From: Vibrio maritimus
GTDB lineage: Bacteria; Pseudomonadota; Gammaproteobacteria; Enterobacterales; Vibrionaceae
Direction: 5' to 3'
Assembly: GCA_000755425.1 (NCBI GenBank)
Contig: BBMT01000003.1
Coordinates: forward strand, 186,001 to 250,000
Length of the DNA stretch: 64,000 nucleotides
Numbering within the stretch: the first letter of the stretch is position 1; each line of letters begins with the position of its first letter. Of the stretch, positions 1-10,253 are shown piece by piece. Below the pieces are notes generated by a model. That model was not told the DNA's origin. It saw only the letters and a list, made by a program, of their open reading frames with translations, and made no database searches. Position numbers and translations under genes: made by a program.

Positions 1-24
1 TATTAAATCTCGTCCCACGATGAT

Positions 25-99
<75 letters not shown>

Positions 100-632
100 A
101 TCCTTATCTGTAGCAAACTCATTCTTACTTTTTAGAGAAACGCTTTGATGCGTGCTTTGTCGCATCTGCAGTTTTCTAACTCTTCGAAGATCTTCGGGCC
201 ACTGTTGACGCATACGGTTGCTGTTGTCGTTTTGACCTCTACTCTCTTCAAACGGATTTGCCTCGTTGCTTGTGACATAAATTAGCGAATTTATAGTCTC
301 ACTTGCAGATTTTCATTGCTCGAGAAATCACGGTTCTTCATGCTGGTTTGGTACTAAATGTGTAAGTTAAATTACTAGAATATAAATTGATTATGTGACA
401 CGTATATTAGTGTGAACACCAACTTAAGTTCCGATGCCAAGTTTTTTATGATCTTGGTCAATGACTATTAATAATTATGGGGAGGCTGGTATATTTGCAT
501 TGATACGCTAGTAAATTTACGGGCTTCTGTTCTTTACTAATTTTTATATTATTTTTCCATCGGCGAGGTTAGAGGTTATTCAATGCTTAGCCGTAGCTAA
601 TCTAATGTGAAAATATGAGTTAAGGAACTACT
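100..632. other. Intergenic region, no gene seen
   Basis: This stretch of about 530 bases lies between the tRNA and the sulfatase operon. I see no convincing reading frame and no strong terminator. The part after about 350 is AT-rich and probably holds the promoter of the sulfatase operon, but no clear -35/-10 pair stands out. An AAGGA ribosome-binding site lies at 622-626. Confidence 0.5.
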
Positions 633-2225
633 ATGAGTTATAAAAAACGTTTACTACAGTTGAGTATAGCTTCAGTTATGGGTTTAACCGCTACCGCGAG
701 CTTTGCTACAACTGACACATCACGACCCAATATTCTCGCAATTTGGGGTGACGACATTGGTATGGATAACATCAGTGCTTATACGCGTGGTCAAGCTGGG
801 CATATGACGCCAAACATCGACCGAATTGCAAATGAAGGTGTCCTGTTTACCGACTTCTATGGCGAACAATCCTGTACTGCAGGTCGCTCTGCATTTGTTA
901 CTGGTCAACACGTTATTCGTACTGGCCTTTCGAAAGTGGGTATGCCAGGGGCGAAAGAAGGTATTAAGCCTGAAGACCCAACTATTGCAACCATGTTGAA
1001 AGAGCGTGGCTACATGACAGGTCAATTTGGTAAGAACCACTTAGGTGATCTCGATGAGCACTTACCAACCAACCATGGTTTTGATGAATTCTTCGGTAAC
1101 CTGTATCACTTAAATGCGGAAGAAGAGCCTGAGCACGCAGATTACCCACAAGATCCTGCCTTTAAGAAAAACTTTGGTCCGCGTGGTGTCATTCACTCAT
1201 TTGCTGATGGACGTATTCAAGACACGGGATCACTAACCATTAAGCGTATGGAAACGGTGGATGAGGAGTTTTTGACGGCAGCCTTAGACTTTATCGACCG
1301 CGCTCATGAAGCAAATACCCCATTCTTTGTTTGGTATAACTCAACACGTATGCACATTTGGACGCATCTTAAAGAGGAATCCAAAGGTATTTCAAAGCGT
1401 GGTGGTTTGTATGGCGATGGCATGGTCGAACATGACAACATGGTCGGTCAACTGCTTGATAAACTCGATGAGTTGAAGATCGCTGACAACACTATCGTAT
1501 CTTACACAACGGATAACGGAGCTGAGAAACTAGCTTGGCCGGATGCAGGTACCGTACGTTTCCGCGGTGAGAAAAATTCTTCTTGGGAAGGTGGGCACCG
1601 TGTTCCAGCAATGGTTCGTTGGCCAGGAAAGATCCCAGCAGGTCAGGTAGTGAATGAAATCGCGGCTCACAACGATTGGGCGCCGACATTCATGGCTGCA
1701 GCAGGAGAACCGGAGCTTGCAGCTAAACTGAAAAAGGGCACCACGCTTAACGGCAAAGAGTACAAAGTACACCTAGATGGGTATAACCTTCTGCCTAAGT
1801 TGCAAGAAGGAAAATCTAGCGTCGCAGACGACAACAGTGATTGGCCGCGTAAAAACTATATCTATGCGGGTGATGATGGACATATCTCGGCGATCCGTAT
1901 GGGCGACTGGAAAGTGATGTACACGGCAAACAACTGTTATGGTATCCATACATGGGAATGTAAATATGAACCAACTCGCTTCCCGTATATCTTTAACCTA
2001 CGCCAAGACCCATATGAGATTGCGCAGCTTGAAGGTACAGGTTATCAAGATTGGAGAATCGAGCACATTCCATATATGTACCTAGCTGCGGCAAATGTTA
2101 AGCAGTTCCTAGCGACATTTGAAGCGTTCCCACCACGTCAGGCGCCGGTTCTTGGACCGTCGATTCAATGGTTAAGGAAGCTCAGCTTTGGGAAAGAGCT
2201 CAGTACAAATAAATCATTTTGTTAA
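633..2225 (+). CDS. Exported sulfatase (formylglycine-dependent)
   Basis: 530 residues, family S1 sulfatase, which hydrolyses sulfate esters, likely of marine polysaccharides or glycans, in the periplasm or outside. Residues 1-25 form a Sec signal peptide ending around SFA. The metal site GDDIG lies at 39-43. The active-site motif CTAGR at 81-85 has C81 as the residue to be oxidised to formylglycine. GKNHLG (K134, H136) is the second signature, and TTDNGAE further on supplies metal ligands. The start has AAGGA 6 bases upstream. The next gene encodes the matching maturase, which fits a C-x-A-x-R motif. The substrate cannot be told from sequence. A terminator follows directly, so the maturase may have its own promoter or depend on read-through. 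Confidence 0.93.
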   Translation: MSYKKRLLQLSIASVMGLTATASFATTDTSRPNILAIWGDDIGMDNISAYTRGQAGHMTPNIDRIANEGVLFTDFYGEQSCTAGRSAFVTGQHVIRTGLSKVGMPGAKEGIKPEDPTIATMLKERGYMTGQFGKNHLGDLDEHLPTNHGFDEFFGNLYHLNAEEEPEHADYPQDPAFKKNFGPRGVIHSFADGRIQDTGSLTIKRMETVDEEFLTAALDFIDRAHEANTPFFVWYNSTRMHIWTHLKEESKGISKRGGLYGDGMVEHDNMVGQLLDKLDELKIADNTIVSYTTDNGAEKLAWPDAGTVRFRGEKNSSWEGGHRVPAMVRWPGKIPAGQVVNEIAAHNDWAPTFMAAAGEPELAAKLKKGTTLNGKEYKVHLDGYNLLPKLQEGKSSVADDNSDWPRKNYIYAGDDGHISAIRMGDWKVMYTANNCYGIHTWECKYEPTRFPYIFNLRQDPYEIAQLEGTGYQDWRIEHIPYMYLAAANVKQFLATFEAFPPRQAPVLGPSIQWLRKLSFGKELSTNKSFC

Positions 2226-2230
2226 ACATG

Positions 2231-2256
2231 CGGGGCTCATTGAGCCCCGTTTTTTG
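2231..2256 (+). terminator. Rho-independent terminator after sulfatase
   Basis: Near-perfect hairpin CGGGGCTCA/TGAGCCCCG at 2231-2249, followed by a run of six T's. Confidence 0.9.
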
Positions 2257-2389
2257 TTACTGACTAGTAGATTTTCTAGCGCTCACTAGTAATACCCCCA
2301 GTATTAAAACTTCTCTCAAAGATTAAAATTAAATCATCAAATAGCAAAGGCAAATGAATAAAGATTTGCACCTCTAGGGAGAATACCTA

Positions 2390-3667
2390 ATGGCAGTTTT
2401 AATTTCAGGTACAACTAAGAAAACAATGAATGTTATGGCTAAACCAGTCGGGCCAGCATGTAATATAGATTGTGACTACTGTTATTATTTAAGCAAGGAG
2501 GGGCTATTAGATTACGACAAGAAATGTAAGCCTAAAATGGAAGGCGATTTACTAGAGAAGTTTATTAAATCTTACATTGAACAACAAAATAGTAACGAGA
2601 TTGTCTTCCACTGGCAGGGTGGTGAACCAACACTCTTGGGTGTGGCTTATTTTCGCGAAGTCATTCGTTTGCAGAAAAAGTACACACCAAAAGGTGTAAG
2701 AGTTGAAAACAACCTTCAAACGAATGGCACACTACTCAATGACGAATGGGCTCGTTTTCTAGCGAAACACCATTTTTTAGTGGGAATCAGTATTGATGGC
2801 CCTGAGTTGTATCACAACGCATACCGTACCAATAAAGCAGGCCGTGGAACCTTTAATCAAACAATGAAAGGCCTCGAAGCACTGAAACGTCATAACGTGT
2901 CCTTTGCGACTTTGACGTGTGTGAACAACCTAACAGGCTCAAATCCTGTCGAAATCTATCGCTTCCTTCGCGATGTCGTTGGCTCCACTCAAATGCAATT
3001 TATCCCAATTGTTGAACCTAAAAGCTTTGCTAAAACCGCCCCACAACACTGGCGTAGCGAGGAAGTTTTGTTTGATGGTATGCCTGAGTTGGATCCCCGT
3101 CATCCGGACTCTGTTGTCGAGTCATGGTGTGTGTCTGCGGAGCAATGGGGGCAGTTTCTATGTGGTGTGTTTGACGAGTGGTTTAGCAATGATATCGGCC
3201 TAATCAACGTACCGTATTTTGAGGCATGTGTTGAAACCTGGATGGGTCGAGTTAACCCGTTGTGCACCTTGGCGCCAATGTGTGGCAAAGGGCTGGCCAT
3301 TGAAGCTAATGGCGATGTGTTTGCATGTGACCACTACGTTTACCCTGAATACAAGCTCGGCAATATTCAAACCTCAGACTTAGATGAGATGCAGTTCAGT
3401 CCAGTTCAAGAGCAGTTTGGCCGTGCCAAAGAGGCGTCTCTTCCTTCGCAATGCAGAAAGTGTGATTACCAATTTGCTTGCTTTGGCGAGTGTCCGAAAA
3501 ATCGATTCATCCAAACATTGGAAGGGGAACCTGGTTTGAATTATTTGTGTCGTGGCTGGAACCGATTCTTTAAGCACATCGACCCATATATAGCACTGAT
3601 TGTCCGGAGCATGGGCTACGAAGTACACAAACAGATTAATAGCCAAGCAATGCGAATTCAGCTTTAG
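2390..3667 (+). CDS. Anaerobic sulfatase-maturating enzyme (radical SAM/SPASM)
   Basis: 425 residues. Converts the active-site Cys (or Ser) of a sulfatase to formylglycine in the cytoplasm before export. The radical SAM cluster motif CxxxCxxC is C24, C28, C31, preceded by the family-typical KPVGPACN. The C-terminal SPASM region shows the expected cysteines in CTLAPMCGKG, FACDHYVYPE, CRKCDYQFACFGECPK and YLCRGW, which bind two auxiliary Fe-S clusters. Length matches anSME enzymes. The sulfatase lies immediately upstream with a Cys-type motif, so this is very likely its partner. A weak GGGAGAA ribosome-binding site precedes the start. Confidence 0.94.
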   Translation: MAVLISGTTKKTMNVMAKPVGPACNIDCDYCYYLSKEGLLDYDKKCKPKMEGDLLEKFIKSYIEQQNSNEIVFHWQGGEPTLLGVAYFREVIRLQKKYTPKGVRVENNLQTNGTLLNDEWARFLAKHHFLVGISIDGPELYHNAYRTNKAGRGTFNQTMKGLEALKRHNVSFATLTCVNNLTGSNPVEIYRFLRDVVGSTQMQFIPIVEPKSFAKTAPQHWRSEEVLFDGMPELDPRHPDSVVESWCVSAEQWGQFLCGVFDEWFSNDIGLINVPYFEACVETWMGRVNPLCTLAPMCGKGLAIEANGDVFACDHYVYPEYKLGNIQTSDLDEMQFSPVQEQFGRAKEASLPSQCRKCDYQFACFGECPKNRFIQTLEGEPGLNYLCRGWNRFFKHIDPYIALIVRSMGYEVHKQINSQAMRIQL

Positions 3668-3675
3668 GAGACAAG

Positions 3676-4185
3676 ATGATGAAAATGCCAATCAAAATGC
3701 TAGTGACATCGGTATTGATGCTGCCAGGCCTTACCTCTTTAGCTAACGCTTCTGAACAAAACTCTTTGGAGCAGGTAGCACATTTCCAGCATCTCGCATT
3801 TGAAAATAAGGCGAAAACCTACACCGATTACGCTCGACTTTTTAATCTGTGCCAGCAAAAGCCCAATGCTATGCAGTGCGGTAAAGAATATCGAGATGCG
3901 GAGCAGATGTATCTCTCTGCTAAGGCTCGAAGTGATGTCTTGGACTTATTAATCAAGGGTGACAACTTTCGAGCACCGCTTCCAGAGTCTGCTCAAGTCG
4001 ATCTTACAAAGGCTCTCATTGAAGTCGGTTATTTGGACGGTGTGAATGTGCCTAGTGAGAAGCAGTTACTAGCCGCCGTAAATAAATGGAATAAGCAGAA
4101 TAATATCGAGCGAACTGACCGCTTGCTGCTTATTCAGTTAATGATGATTCAAATAGATGCAGAAAGCCGGACAGGTGGTGTATGA
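3676..4185 (+). CDS. Exported protein of unknown function in the sulfatase/Bat cluster
   Basis: 169 residues. A signal peptide covers about residues 1-26 (ending LANAS); the rest is helical, with two cysteines in LFNLCQQKPNAMQCG. I recognise no family. The start has AGGAG 6 bases upstream, 8 bases after the maturase stop, and the gene overlaps the next by four bases (ATGA), so it is translationally coupled to the HEAT/TPR protein. Its position between maturase and MoxR suggests a periplasmic role in the same system, which is inference from context. Confidence 0.75.
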   Translation: MMKMPIKMLVTSVLMLPGLTSLANASEQNSLEQVAHFQHLAFENKAKTYTDYARLFNLCQQKPNAMQCGKEYRDAEQMYLSAKARSDVLDLLIKGDNFRAPLPESAQVDLTKALIEVGYLDGVNVPSEKQLLAAVNKWNKQNNIERTDRLLLIQLMMIQIDAESRTGGV

Positions 4186-5126
4186 AAGTATATTTCCATG
4201 CGAAATGGCTGATCGCTTTGATAATGCTGGTAGCGCCTTGGTGGGTAACTGCAGAACAATCAGAACCAGAGCGGCATTGGTCTGGTCTCGCTCAAAACAC
4301 GAGCAATGAACTATCAGTACGCTTAGCAGCAATGCAACAACTAATACCTTATAGCGGTGCTAACACACTTATCACAGTTGCTCGCGCAAGCAGAGACCCA
4401 GCACCTGAAATGCGTATCGCTGCTATCAAAGTCGCAAGTTATTGGAATGACATTGCGCGCTGGGATGTGGTGTCTCCGTTGCTCAACGACAAAGATGTTG
4501 ATGTACAGGGTGCAGCGATTAGAAGCTTGCTCCCATTAGCGCCAAAGCTAAATTCAGACCAAAAGAAATACCTTGATGATCAGATGGAATCATTCCTTAA
4601 GCAACGCGCATCAAGCATGAGTATTGAAATCGCTGAGTTGCACATTGCCAGAGGCGATTTTCAACAAGCTAAAAATGTACTAACTCAACTAACCAGTCAG
4701 GGGTATTCACAAGAGCATATAAGTTTACTCACCAGCGAAATATTCTGGCGGGAGGGAAACAAGCAGAAAGCTTTAAATTATCTAGATGCTCAGGCAAGCA
4801 AATTAACTGATGTTTCACCTCTCTACTATCAGATGGGATTGATGTTAGTGACAGAGAAACGCTTTGTAGATGCGGAAGCTGCGTTGCACAAAGCTCATAT
4901 GCTTGAGCCCGACGAGCCAAAATATCTGATAGCGCTAGCAACGCTGACTAAAGAAGACTCACCTAAAAAAGCCGTATCCATGTTTGAGCAGCTCTACCAA
5001 ATGACTCAATTACCTGAGCACTTATACAACGCTTGCTATTTACGACTTAAGTCTGGTTTGAGTGTCGATTCATGTATGAATGAATTAGCGATTGTTGCTC
5101 CACATATCGTTTTGAACGAATTCTAA
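4182..5126 (+). CDS. Exported HEAT-repeat/TPR protein
   Basis: 314 residues. N-terminal signal peptide to about residue 24 (ending VTAEQ). Residues about 50-125 look like HEAT repeats (for example DPAPEMRIAAIKVASYW followed by DKDVDVQGAAIRSLLPLAP). Residues about 140-300 contain TPR-like helices (KALNYLDAQASKL, DAEAALHKAHMLEPDEPKYLIALATL). Such proteins act as protein-protein scaffolds. It overlaps the preceding gene by four bases and is followed after 27 bases by MoxR, so it probably belongs to the MoxR/Bat module. The exact partner is unknown. Confidence 0.78.
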   Translation: MKVYFHAKWLIALIMLVAPWWVTAEQSEPERHWSGLAQNTSNELSVRLAAMQQLIPYSGANTLITVARASRDPAPEMRIAAIKVASYWNDIARWDVVSPLLNDKDVDVQGAAIRSLLPLAPKLNSDQKKYLDDQMESFLKQRASSMSIEIAELHIARGDFQQAKNVLTQLTSQGYSQEHISLLTSEIFWREGNKQKALNYLDAQASKLTDVSPLYYQMGLMLVTEKRFVDAEAALHKAHMLEPDEPKYLIALATLTKEDSPKKAVSMFEQLYQMTQLPEHLYNACYLRLKSGLSVDSCMNELAIVAPHIVLNEF

Positions 5127-5153
5127 TCATTGCAGTAAACGAGGAAACATCCC

Positions 5154-6143
5154 ATGAATGCGAATCTTGCAATTAACCAATTAAAGCAAGAAGTTAACCG
5201 ACAAATTGTAGGGCAAAACCATGTTGTTGATGCTCTTATTGTGTCATTGCTGTGTGGCGGCCACGTTCTTTTAGAAGGTTTACCAGGCACGGCGAAAACC
5301 CGGTCAGTAAAAGCGTTAGCGAACGAGTTAGGTTTAGCGTTTAGCAGGATTCAGTTTACCCCTGATTTGCTGCCCTCGGATGTTACGGGTTCTGAGGTGA
5401 TACAAGAAAACAACGGCAAAACCGACCTCAAATTTAAACCTGGTCCGATTTTTAACTCAGTTGTGCTTGCAGATGAAATTAACCGTGCACCAGCTAAAGT
5501 ACAAGCAGCATTGCTTGAAGCGATGGCGGAGGGGACACTTACCGCAAGTGGAAATACGTTAACTTTACCTCAACCATTCATGGTGCTTGCAACCCAAAAC
5601 CCCATTGAACAGGAAGGTACCTACCCATTGCCTGAAGCGCAAATGGATCGATTCTTTATGAAAGTCGAAGTGGATTACCCAGATGTAGAGTCTGAACTGG
5701 ATATCGTTCGATTAGTTCGTCAAGAAGACCTTTCTTTGCCGGTTGAGGGAGAAGACATTCACACTGATTATGACGACGTAGACTGGATAGCAACAATCGA
5801 ACGAGCAAAGGAAGAGGTCAAAGCGATTTACGTTTCTGAAAACATTGATCGCTACGTTGTTGATTTGGTGATGTCTACTCGTCAACCAAAGCTTTACCCT
5901 CATTCAGAACTCAATAAATGGGTGGACGTTGGTGCAAGTCCGAGAGCATCGATTGCTTTAGATCGAGCGTCGAGAGCCAAAGCATGGCTTGAGGGCCGTG
6001 ATTATGTGACCCCCGATGATGTCCGTGGTACTGCTCACACAGTTCTTGGCCACCGACTTAGTCTGAGTTTCGAAGCACTGAGTGACGGTATTACTAATAA
6101 GACTGTCGTCGATGAGATTTTGAATCAGGTTTTATTGACCTAG
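5154..6143 (+). CDS. MoxR-family AAA+ ATPase
   Basis: 329 residues, the chaperone-like cytosolic ATPase that works with von Willebrand factor A (VWA) proteins to mature or insert protein complexes. Walker A is GLPGTAKT at 42-49, Walker B is VVLADE ending at residue 108, and the family-typical ATQNPIEQEGTYPLPEAQ and MDRF segments follow. The C-terminal lid contains GASPRASIAL. Length is normal for the family. It heads the DUF58-DUF4381-Bat run, the standard MoxR/Bat arrangement. The client is unknown; the adjacent sulfatase is a candidate only by proximity. Confidence 0.95.
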   Translation: MNANLAINQLKQEVNRQIVGQNHVVDALIVSLLCGGHVLLEGLPGTAKTRSVKALANELGLAFSRIQFTPDLLPSDVTGSEVIQENNGKTDLKFKPGPIFNSVVLADEINRAPAKVQAALLEAMAEGTLTASGNTLTLPQPFMVLATQNPIEQEGTYPLPEAQMDRFFMKVEVDYPDVESELDIVRLVRQEDLSLPVEGEDIHTDYDDVDWIATIERAKEEVKAIYVSENIDRYVVDLVMSTRQPKLYPHSELNKWVDVGASPRASIALDRASRAKAWLEGRDYVTPDDVRGTAHTVLGHRLSLSFEALSDGITNKTVVDEILNQVLLT

Positions 6144-6154
6144 AGGATGACCAC

Positions 6155-7104
6155 ATGAATGACGCAGCGAAATTACATGACAAACGCATTTCCGTCACAG
6201 TAGAGCAGTTGTCAGAGCTACAGTACCAAGCCAATGCTTTTCTTTTGAAGCCGATGAGCCGAGTATCTACCTTAGAGCGGGAGACTACCTGAGTCACTTT
6301 AGAGGACGTGGCTTAGCGTTTGAGGAGTATCGTCAGTACGTACCAGGCGATGACGTTAGAGATATCGATTGGCGTGTATCTATGAGAACTCGTAACCCGA
6401 TGATAAAGGTATTCAATGACGAGAAAGATCTACCTGTCGTACTCGTGATTGATCAGCGAAGCAGTATGTTGTTTTCGACGGTCGATACCATGAAGTCGGT
6501 CGTTGCGGCTGAAATCGCGTCCCTATGTGCGTGGCAAGTAGTCAAAGCGGGCGATCGAATTGGCGCTGTTTTGTTTAATGACCGTGAAGTTAAGTGGTTT
6601 CCCCCAAAGCGAAGCAAAATGCATCTCGGTCAACTGCTTGGTGACATGGTCAACCTAAATAAAGAGTTGTTCGACAACATTGATTCCGATTCTCCACAGA
6701 CAAGCCCAATAACCCAGTCATTAGAAAAAGCTGCAAAGAGCAAAATCAAAGGTGGGCTCTTTATTGTTGTTAGCGACTTTAAAGGGTTTGATGAAGACTC
6801 AAAGCTAGCCTTACGCCAATTGCAACGACACAACGATGTTGTTGGAGTTTTAGTATCTGATCCGTTGGAAAAGCAACTAGACAAAGATATGCCCAAATAC
6901 TTGTCGAACGGAAACGAACAGCTTCAAACGCCAAAGCATCACTCAACGCTAGCACAAAAATATGCATCGGTTATTAAAGCTAAAACGGAAAGAATTAAAA
7001 CAGATTTTGGCTCGGGCGGTTTGCCATTTGTTGAGCTGACTACCGATGGCAATCATATCCATCACTTTCAGCAAGCCCTCTCTGTCGAAGTGGTAAGGAG
7101 CTGA
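6155..7104 (+). CDS. DUF58 family protein (frameshifted)
   Basis: About 316 residues when repaired. It starts with MNDAAKLHDK after an AGAGGA ribosome-binding site, 11 bases past the MoxR stop. The first frame ends soon after 6240, while the family core FRGRGLAFEEYRQYVPGDD followed by VRDIDWRVS continues in another frame. Adding one T to the T run near 6240 joins the two parts. DUF58 proteins are partners of MoxR and carry a degenerate VWA-like fold; DQRSSM in the middle resembles the metal-site motif. The break looks like a one-base sequence error. Confidence 0.88.
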
Positions 7105-7105
7105 T

Positions 7106-7599
7106 ATGTCGAAGAACAACCCCTTACTTCAAACCTTGATTGAGTCTCCAAATCCGGAGCCGATTACTATGTGGCCACATACCATAGGTTGGAAGGTTTT
7201 GGCTTAGCCGCTTTATGTTTACTTGGATACATGAGTGTCAAAGCCTACCAAAACTGGGCGAAGAACAAATACAGAAGACAAGCTGCTAGGGAAGTTGCAA
7301 AACTAGCGAGTTGCATGGGGGGCAACGACAATCGAGCGCGAAAATTGAATAGGATTCTAAAGAGTGTTGCTGCTCAAAGTTACGGCAATGAACGGGTTGC
7401 ATCGCTTCATGGGCGCTCTTGGGGACAATGTCTAATTACAAGCTGTGACGCTGCAGTCGATAGAAAATTGGTGATGTATTGGCAATCGAATTTATATCAG
7501 CGCGATCTTGGATTATCCAATCAAGACTTCGAGCGACTAATTAACTGGGCAACAACGTGGTTCGTACTCACCATGCTGAGCTTCAAAACTTCGATGTGA
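7106..7599 (+). CDS. DUF4381 family membrane protein (frameshifted)
   Basis: About 164 residues when repaired. It begins MSKNNPLLQTLIESPNPEPI, then a segment with WWP-like TMWPHTIGW and a single membrane helix (LAALCLLGYMSV), followed by the basic KNKYRRQAAREVAKL typical of DUF4381. The reading frame breaks near 7203; one extra T in GGCTTAGCC restores it. It sits two bases after the DUF58 stop. DUF4381 proteins occur in MoxR/Bat clusters between DUF58 and BatA, exactly as here. Its biochemical role is not established. Confidence 0.85.
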
Positions 7600-7617
7600 C
7601 TGAAGAGAGGGTACAAC

Positions 7618-8661
7618 ATGATTGAATTCAAGAGTTCGTGGGCGTTTTTGCTTTTGTTTCTGCCTGTATTGGTTTGGTATTTCGCACCGGCTTACAAGAC
7701 AACACAGACAGCCCTGCGATTTAGCTTCTTTAGTATTCTCACCGGTGTGCTTGGAATTAAGGCTGACAGCGGGGCGAATCAATTAAAACCAACGACTTGG
7801 CAGAAAATTGCCCTGATATTCGGCTGGAGTATGCTCGTGCTCGCAATGGCGCAACCTGTGATGTTGTCTAAGCCTCAGACTCGAGAGGTGAAAGGCCGAG
7901 ATTTGATGGTTGTCGTCGATCTTTCAGGCTCTATGGATGAAAAAGATTTTGTACAGCAACAAAATGAGGTGCCTATCACTCGCTTAGAAGCCTCTCAGCA
8001 GGTGTTATCAGATTTTAGCAAGACACGAGACGATGACAGGTTGGGACTAATAGTTTTCGGGGACAATGCCTATCTTCAAACGCCATTCACCGCTGATCTC
8101 GAAGCATGGCGAGAACTGCTTACTGAAACGCGAACTGCCATGGCAGGTCAGAATACTCATCTCGGTGACGCAATTGGCCTTGGGATTAAGCACTTTTTGG
8201 ATAATGGAGAGAGCGAACAGAAAGTGATGCTAGTGGTGACCGATGGTAATGACACCGATAGCTTGGTACCACCCATTGAAGCGGCTAAAGTCGCTGCGCA
8301 GTATGGGATCCGTATTCATTTGATTGCTATCGGTGATCCTGCTGCGACTGGAGAAAACCAAATGGATATGGATACCATTAGTGAAGTGGCAAAAATCACC
8401 GGTGGTAACGCGTTTCTGGCCATTTCGCCGTCGGAGTTAAAGGGTGTTACAGACACTATTTCTGCGTTAGAGCCCTCGTTGTATCAGAGCTTTACTTATC
8501 AAGTAGAGACATCGCTGCATTACATTCCAGTCTTGCTATTAGCGCTGAATCATTTGCTCATCATGTGGGTGTATTCGTTGAGGCGTTTTTTCGTTTCTTC
8601 AAAGACAAGCGAAGACAGTGATGAAATTCATATTGCTGAGGAGATTCGCAATGAATTTTGA
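7618..8661 (+). CDS. BatA-like VWA-domain membrane protein
   Basis: 347 residues. Membrane helices lie near residues 8-25 and 55-78, and another near residues 300-320. The VWA domain between them carries the metal-ion-dependent adhesion site DLSGSMDE, plus a Thr/Asp pair in LVVTDGNDTD. This is the membrane-anchored BatA type of the aerotolerance (Bat) operon. The gene is intact and overlaps the next start by 11 bases. Confidence 0.92.
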   Translation: MIEFKSSWAFLLLFLPVLVWYFAPAYKTTQTALRFSFFSILTGVLGIKADSGANQLKPTTWQKIALIFGWSMLVLAMAQPVMLSKPQTREVKGRDLMVVVDLSGSMDEKDFVQQQNEVPITRLEASQQVLSDFSKTRDDDRLGLIVFGDNAYLQTPFTADLEAWRELLTETRTAMAGQNTHLGDAIGLGIKHFLDNGESEQKVMLVVTDGNDTDSLVPPIEAAKVAAQYGIRIHLIAIGDPAATGENQMDMDTISEVAKITGGNAFLAISPSELKGVTDTISALEPSLYQSFTYQVETSLHYIPVLLLALNHLLIMWVYSLRRFFVSSKTSEDSDEIHIAEEIRNEF

Positions 8662-10253
8662 GCTGATAAGTCAATTTCACTTTCTGCGCCCGCAGTTGCT
8701 GTGGCTGTTTATCCCTTTTACTTTGGTGATCTACTTCAACTGGAATGATGTGAGTAAACAGCAGCGCGCGTTAGCAAGAATACCAAAACACCTGCGAAAG
8801 ATACTCGAAGTTGGGGGAGGTAACTGGAAGCGAAACCTTCCTATCAAGGTGATCGTCATTGCTTGTACCTTAGCTGTGCTTGTCGTTGCGGGGCCAACTT
8901 TCACAAAACAGCCTTCACCATTTGGCGAAGACAAAGCGGATTTGATCATTGTGTTGGATACTTCTTCATCAATGTTGCAAAGCGATGTCGCCCCCAGTCG
9001 TTTGGCTCTAGCGAAGTTTAAACTACAGGATTTAGTAGAGCAGCGCGAAGGGGGAAAACCGCACTGATTGTTTACGCTGGAAGTGCACACATTGCGATGC
9101 CACTGACTAAAGACAGTAAAGTCTTTGAGTCGCTTTTTGCCGCAATTGACCCAAAGCTTATGCCACGCGAAGGGAAGTTTGCACAGTATGCTTTGCCGCT
9201 TGTCGACAAGCTGACCACAAATGACTCAAGAGCGACGACCGTTCTCTTTGTGACTGATGGTTTAAGCCAACAAGCAAAGCAACAAGTTGAGCATTACTTC
9301 AGGGAGCGCGCCCATCAATTGATTATTTGGGGATAGGCAACAACGAAAAACCCTCTGGTATTCCATTCGAATCGAAATCACTGGAGCAAGTTGCTTCAAG
9401 AGCTGGTGGCTTTTATCAAACTGTGACCAGCGATAACGACGATGTGGAAGGCGTTGCGAAACGAATCAATAGTCAATTGCTAATCAGCGAAGACAGTGTG
9501 ATGCCGTGGAAAGACTCAGGGTATTCGCTGACCTTCCTATTTGCTGCCTTTTATTTGCTTTGGTTCCGAAAAGGCTGGATGGTTAAGTGGTGTCTGGCAG
9601 CGACAGTGAGCTTTGGCGGATTGGTACCAAATTATGCATTCGCTAGCGAATTGCTTTTTATAGACCTTTGGCTGACTAAAGATCAGCAGGGACAAATACT
9701 CTACAACGATGGTGAATACAAACAAGCTGCAGAAACATTTGAGTCTTCAAAATGGAAAGCAGTAAGCCACTTCAAAGCGGGTAACTACTTGTTGGCTCAA
9801 GAGTACTTTCAACGTACCGATGATTTATATAGCCGATTTGGTGCCGCGACTGCGTTGGCTCATCAAAGAGAATATATCGCGGCAAGAAAAGCGTTTAAAG
9901 CAATTGCAGAGCAAGACCCGAATTATCCGGGAGCACAGGAGAACCTTGAGCTCATGGAAGCAATCATTGCTCAAATTAATATGCATAGCGAGAGTCAGTC
10001 AAATAATGCCGAGAGGCAAAACAGTAGGGAACTTGGAGATGAGCCTCAAACCTCTGACGGGGCGGAAACGCAGGTTCAACAAGACCAACTTATACTAACG
10101 ACGCTAACCTCCGAGCAAATTTTGAATGATGAGGAGGCCAATCAAATATGGATGCGCCGAGTCGATAGTGATCTGAGTGGTTTTCTACGTTCCAAATTTC
10201 ATGTTCAATTTAACGAGGGTCGTGCGATGTTGGAGGTACAAGATGAAAAGTAG
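8651..10253 (+). CDS. BatB-BatC fusion: VWA domain plus TPR (two frameshifts)
   Basis: About 534 residues when repaired. The start ATG at 8651 has GAGGAGA upstream. Two helices near the N-terminus precede a VWA domain with the metal site DTSSSM. The frame breaks near 9056 (one A missing in the GGGGGAAAA run, giving REGGKTALIVYAGSAH) and near 9332 (one G missing in a G4 run, giving IIWGIGNNEKP). After two further membrane helices (residues about 290-340) there is a periplasmic TPR region with AGNYLLAQEYFQRTD and AARKAFKAIAEQDPNYPGAQ. BatB and BatC are separate genes in many bacteria; here they are fused. It overlaps BatD by 11 bases. Confidence 0.88.

Noticed and set aside
720..1040. Minus-strand frame inside the sulfatase gene
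   Set aside because: Runs antisense to a well-supported catalytic region of the sulfatase.
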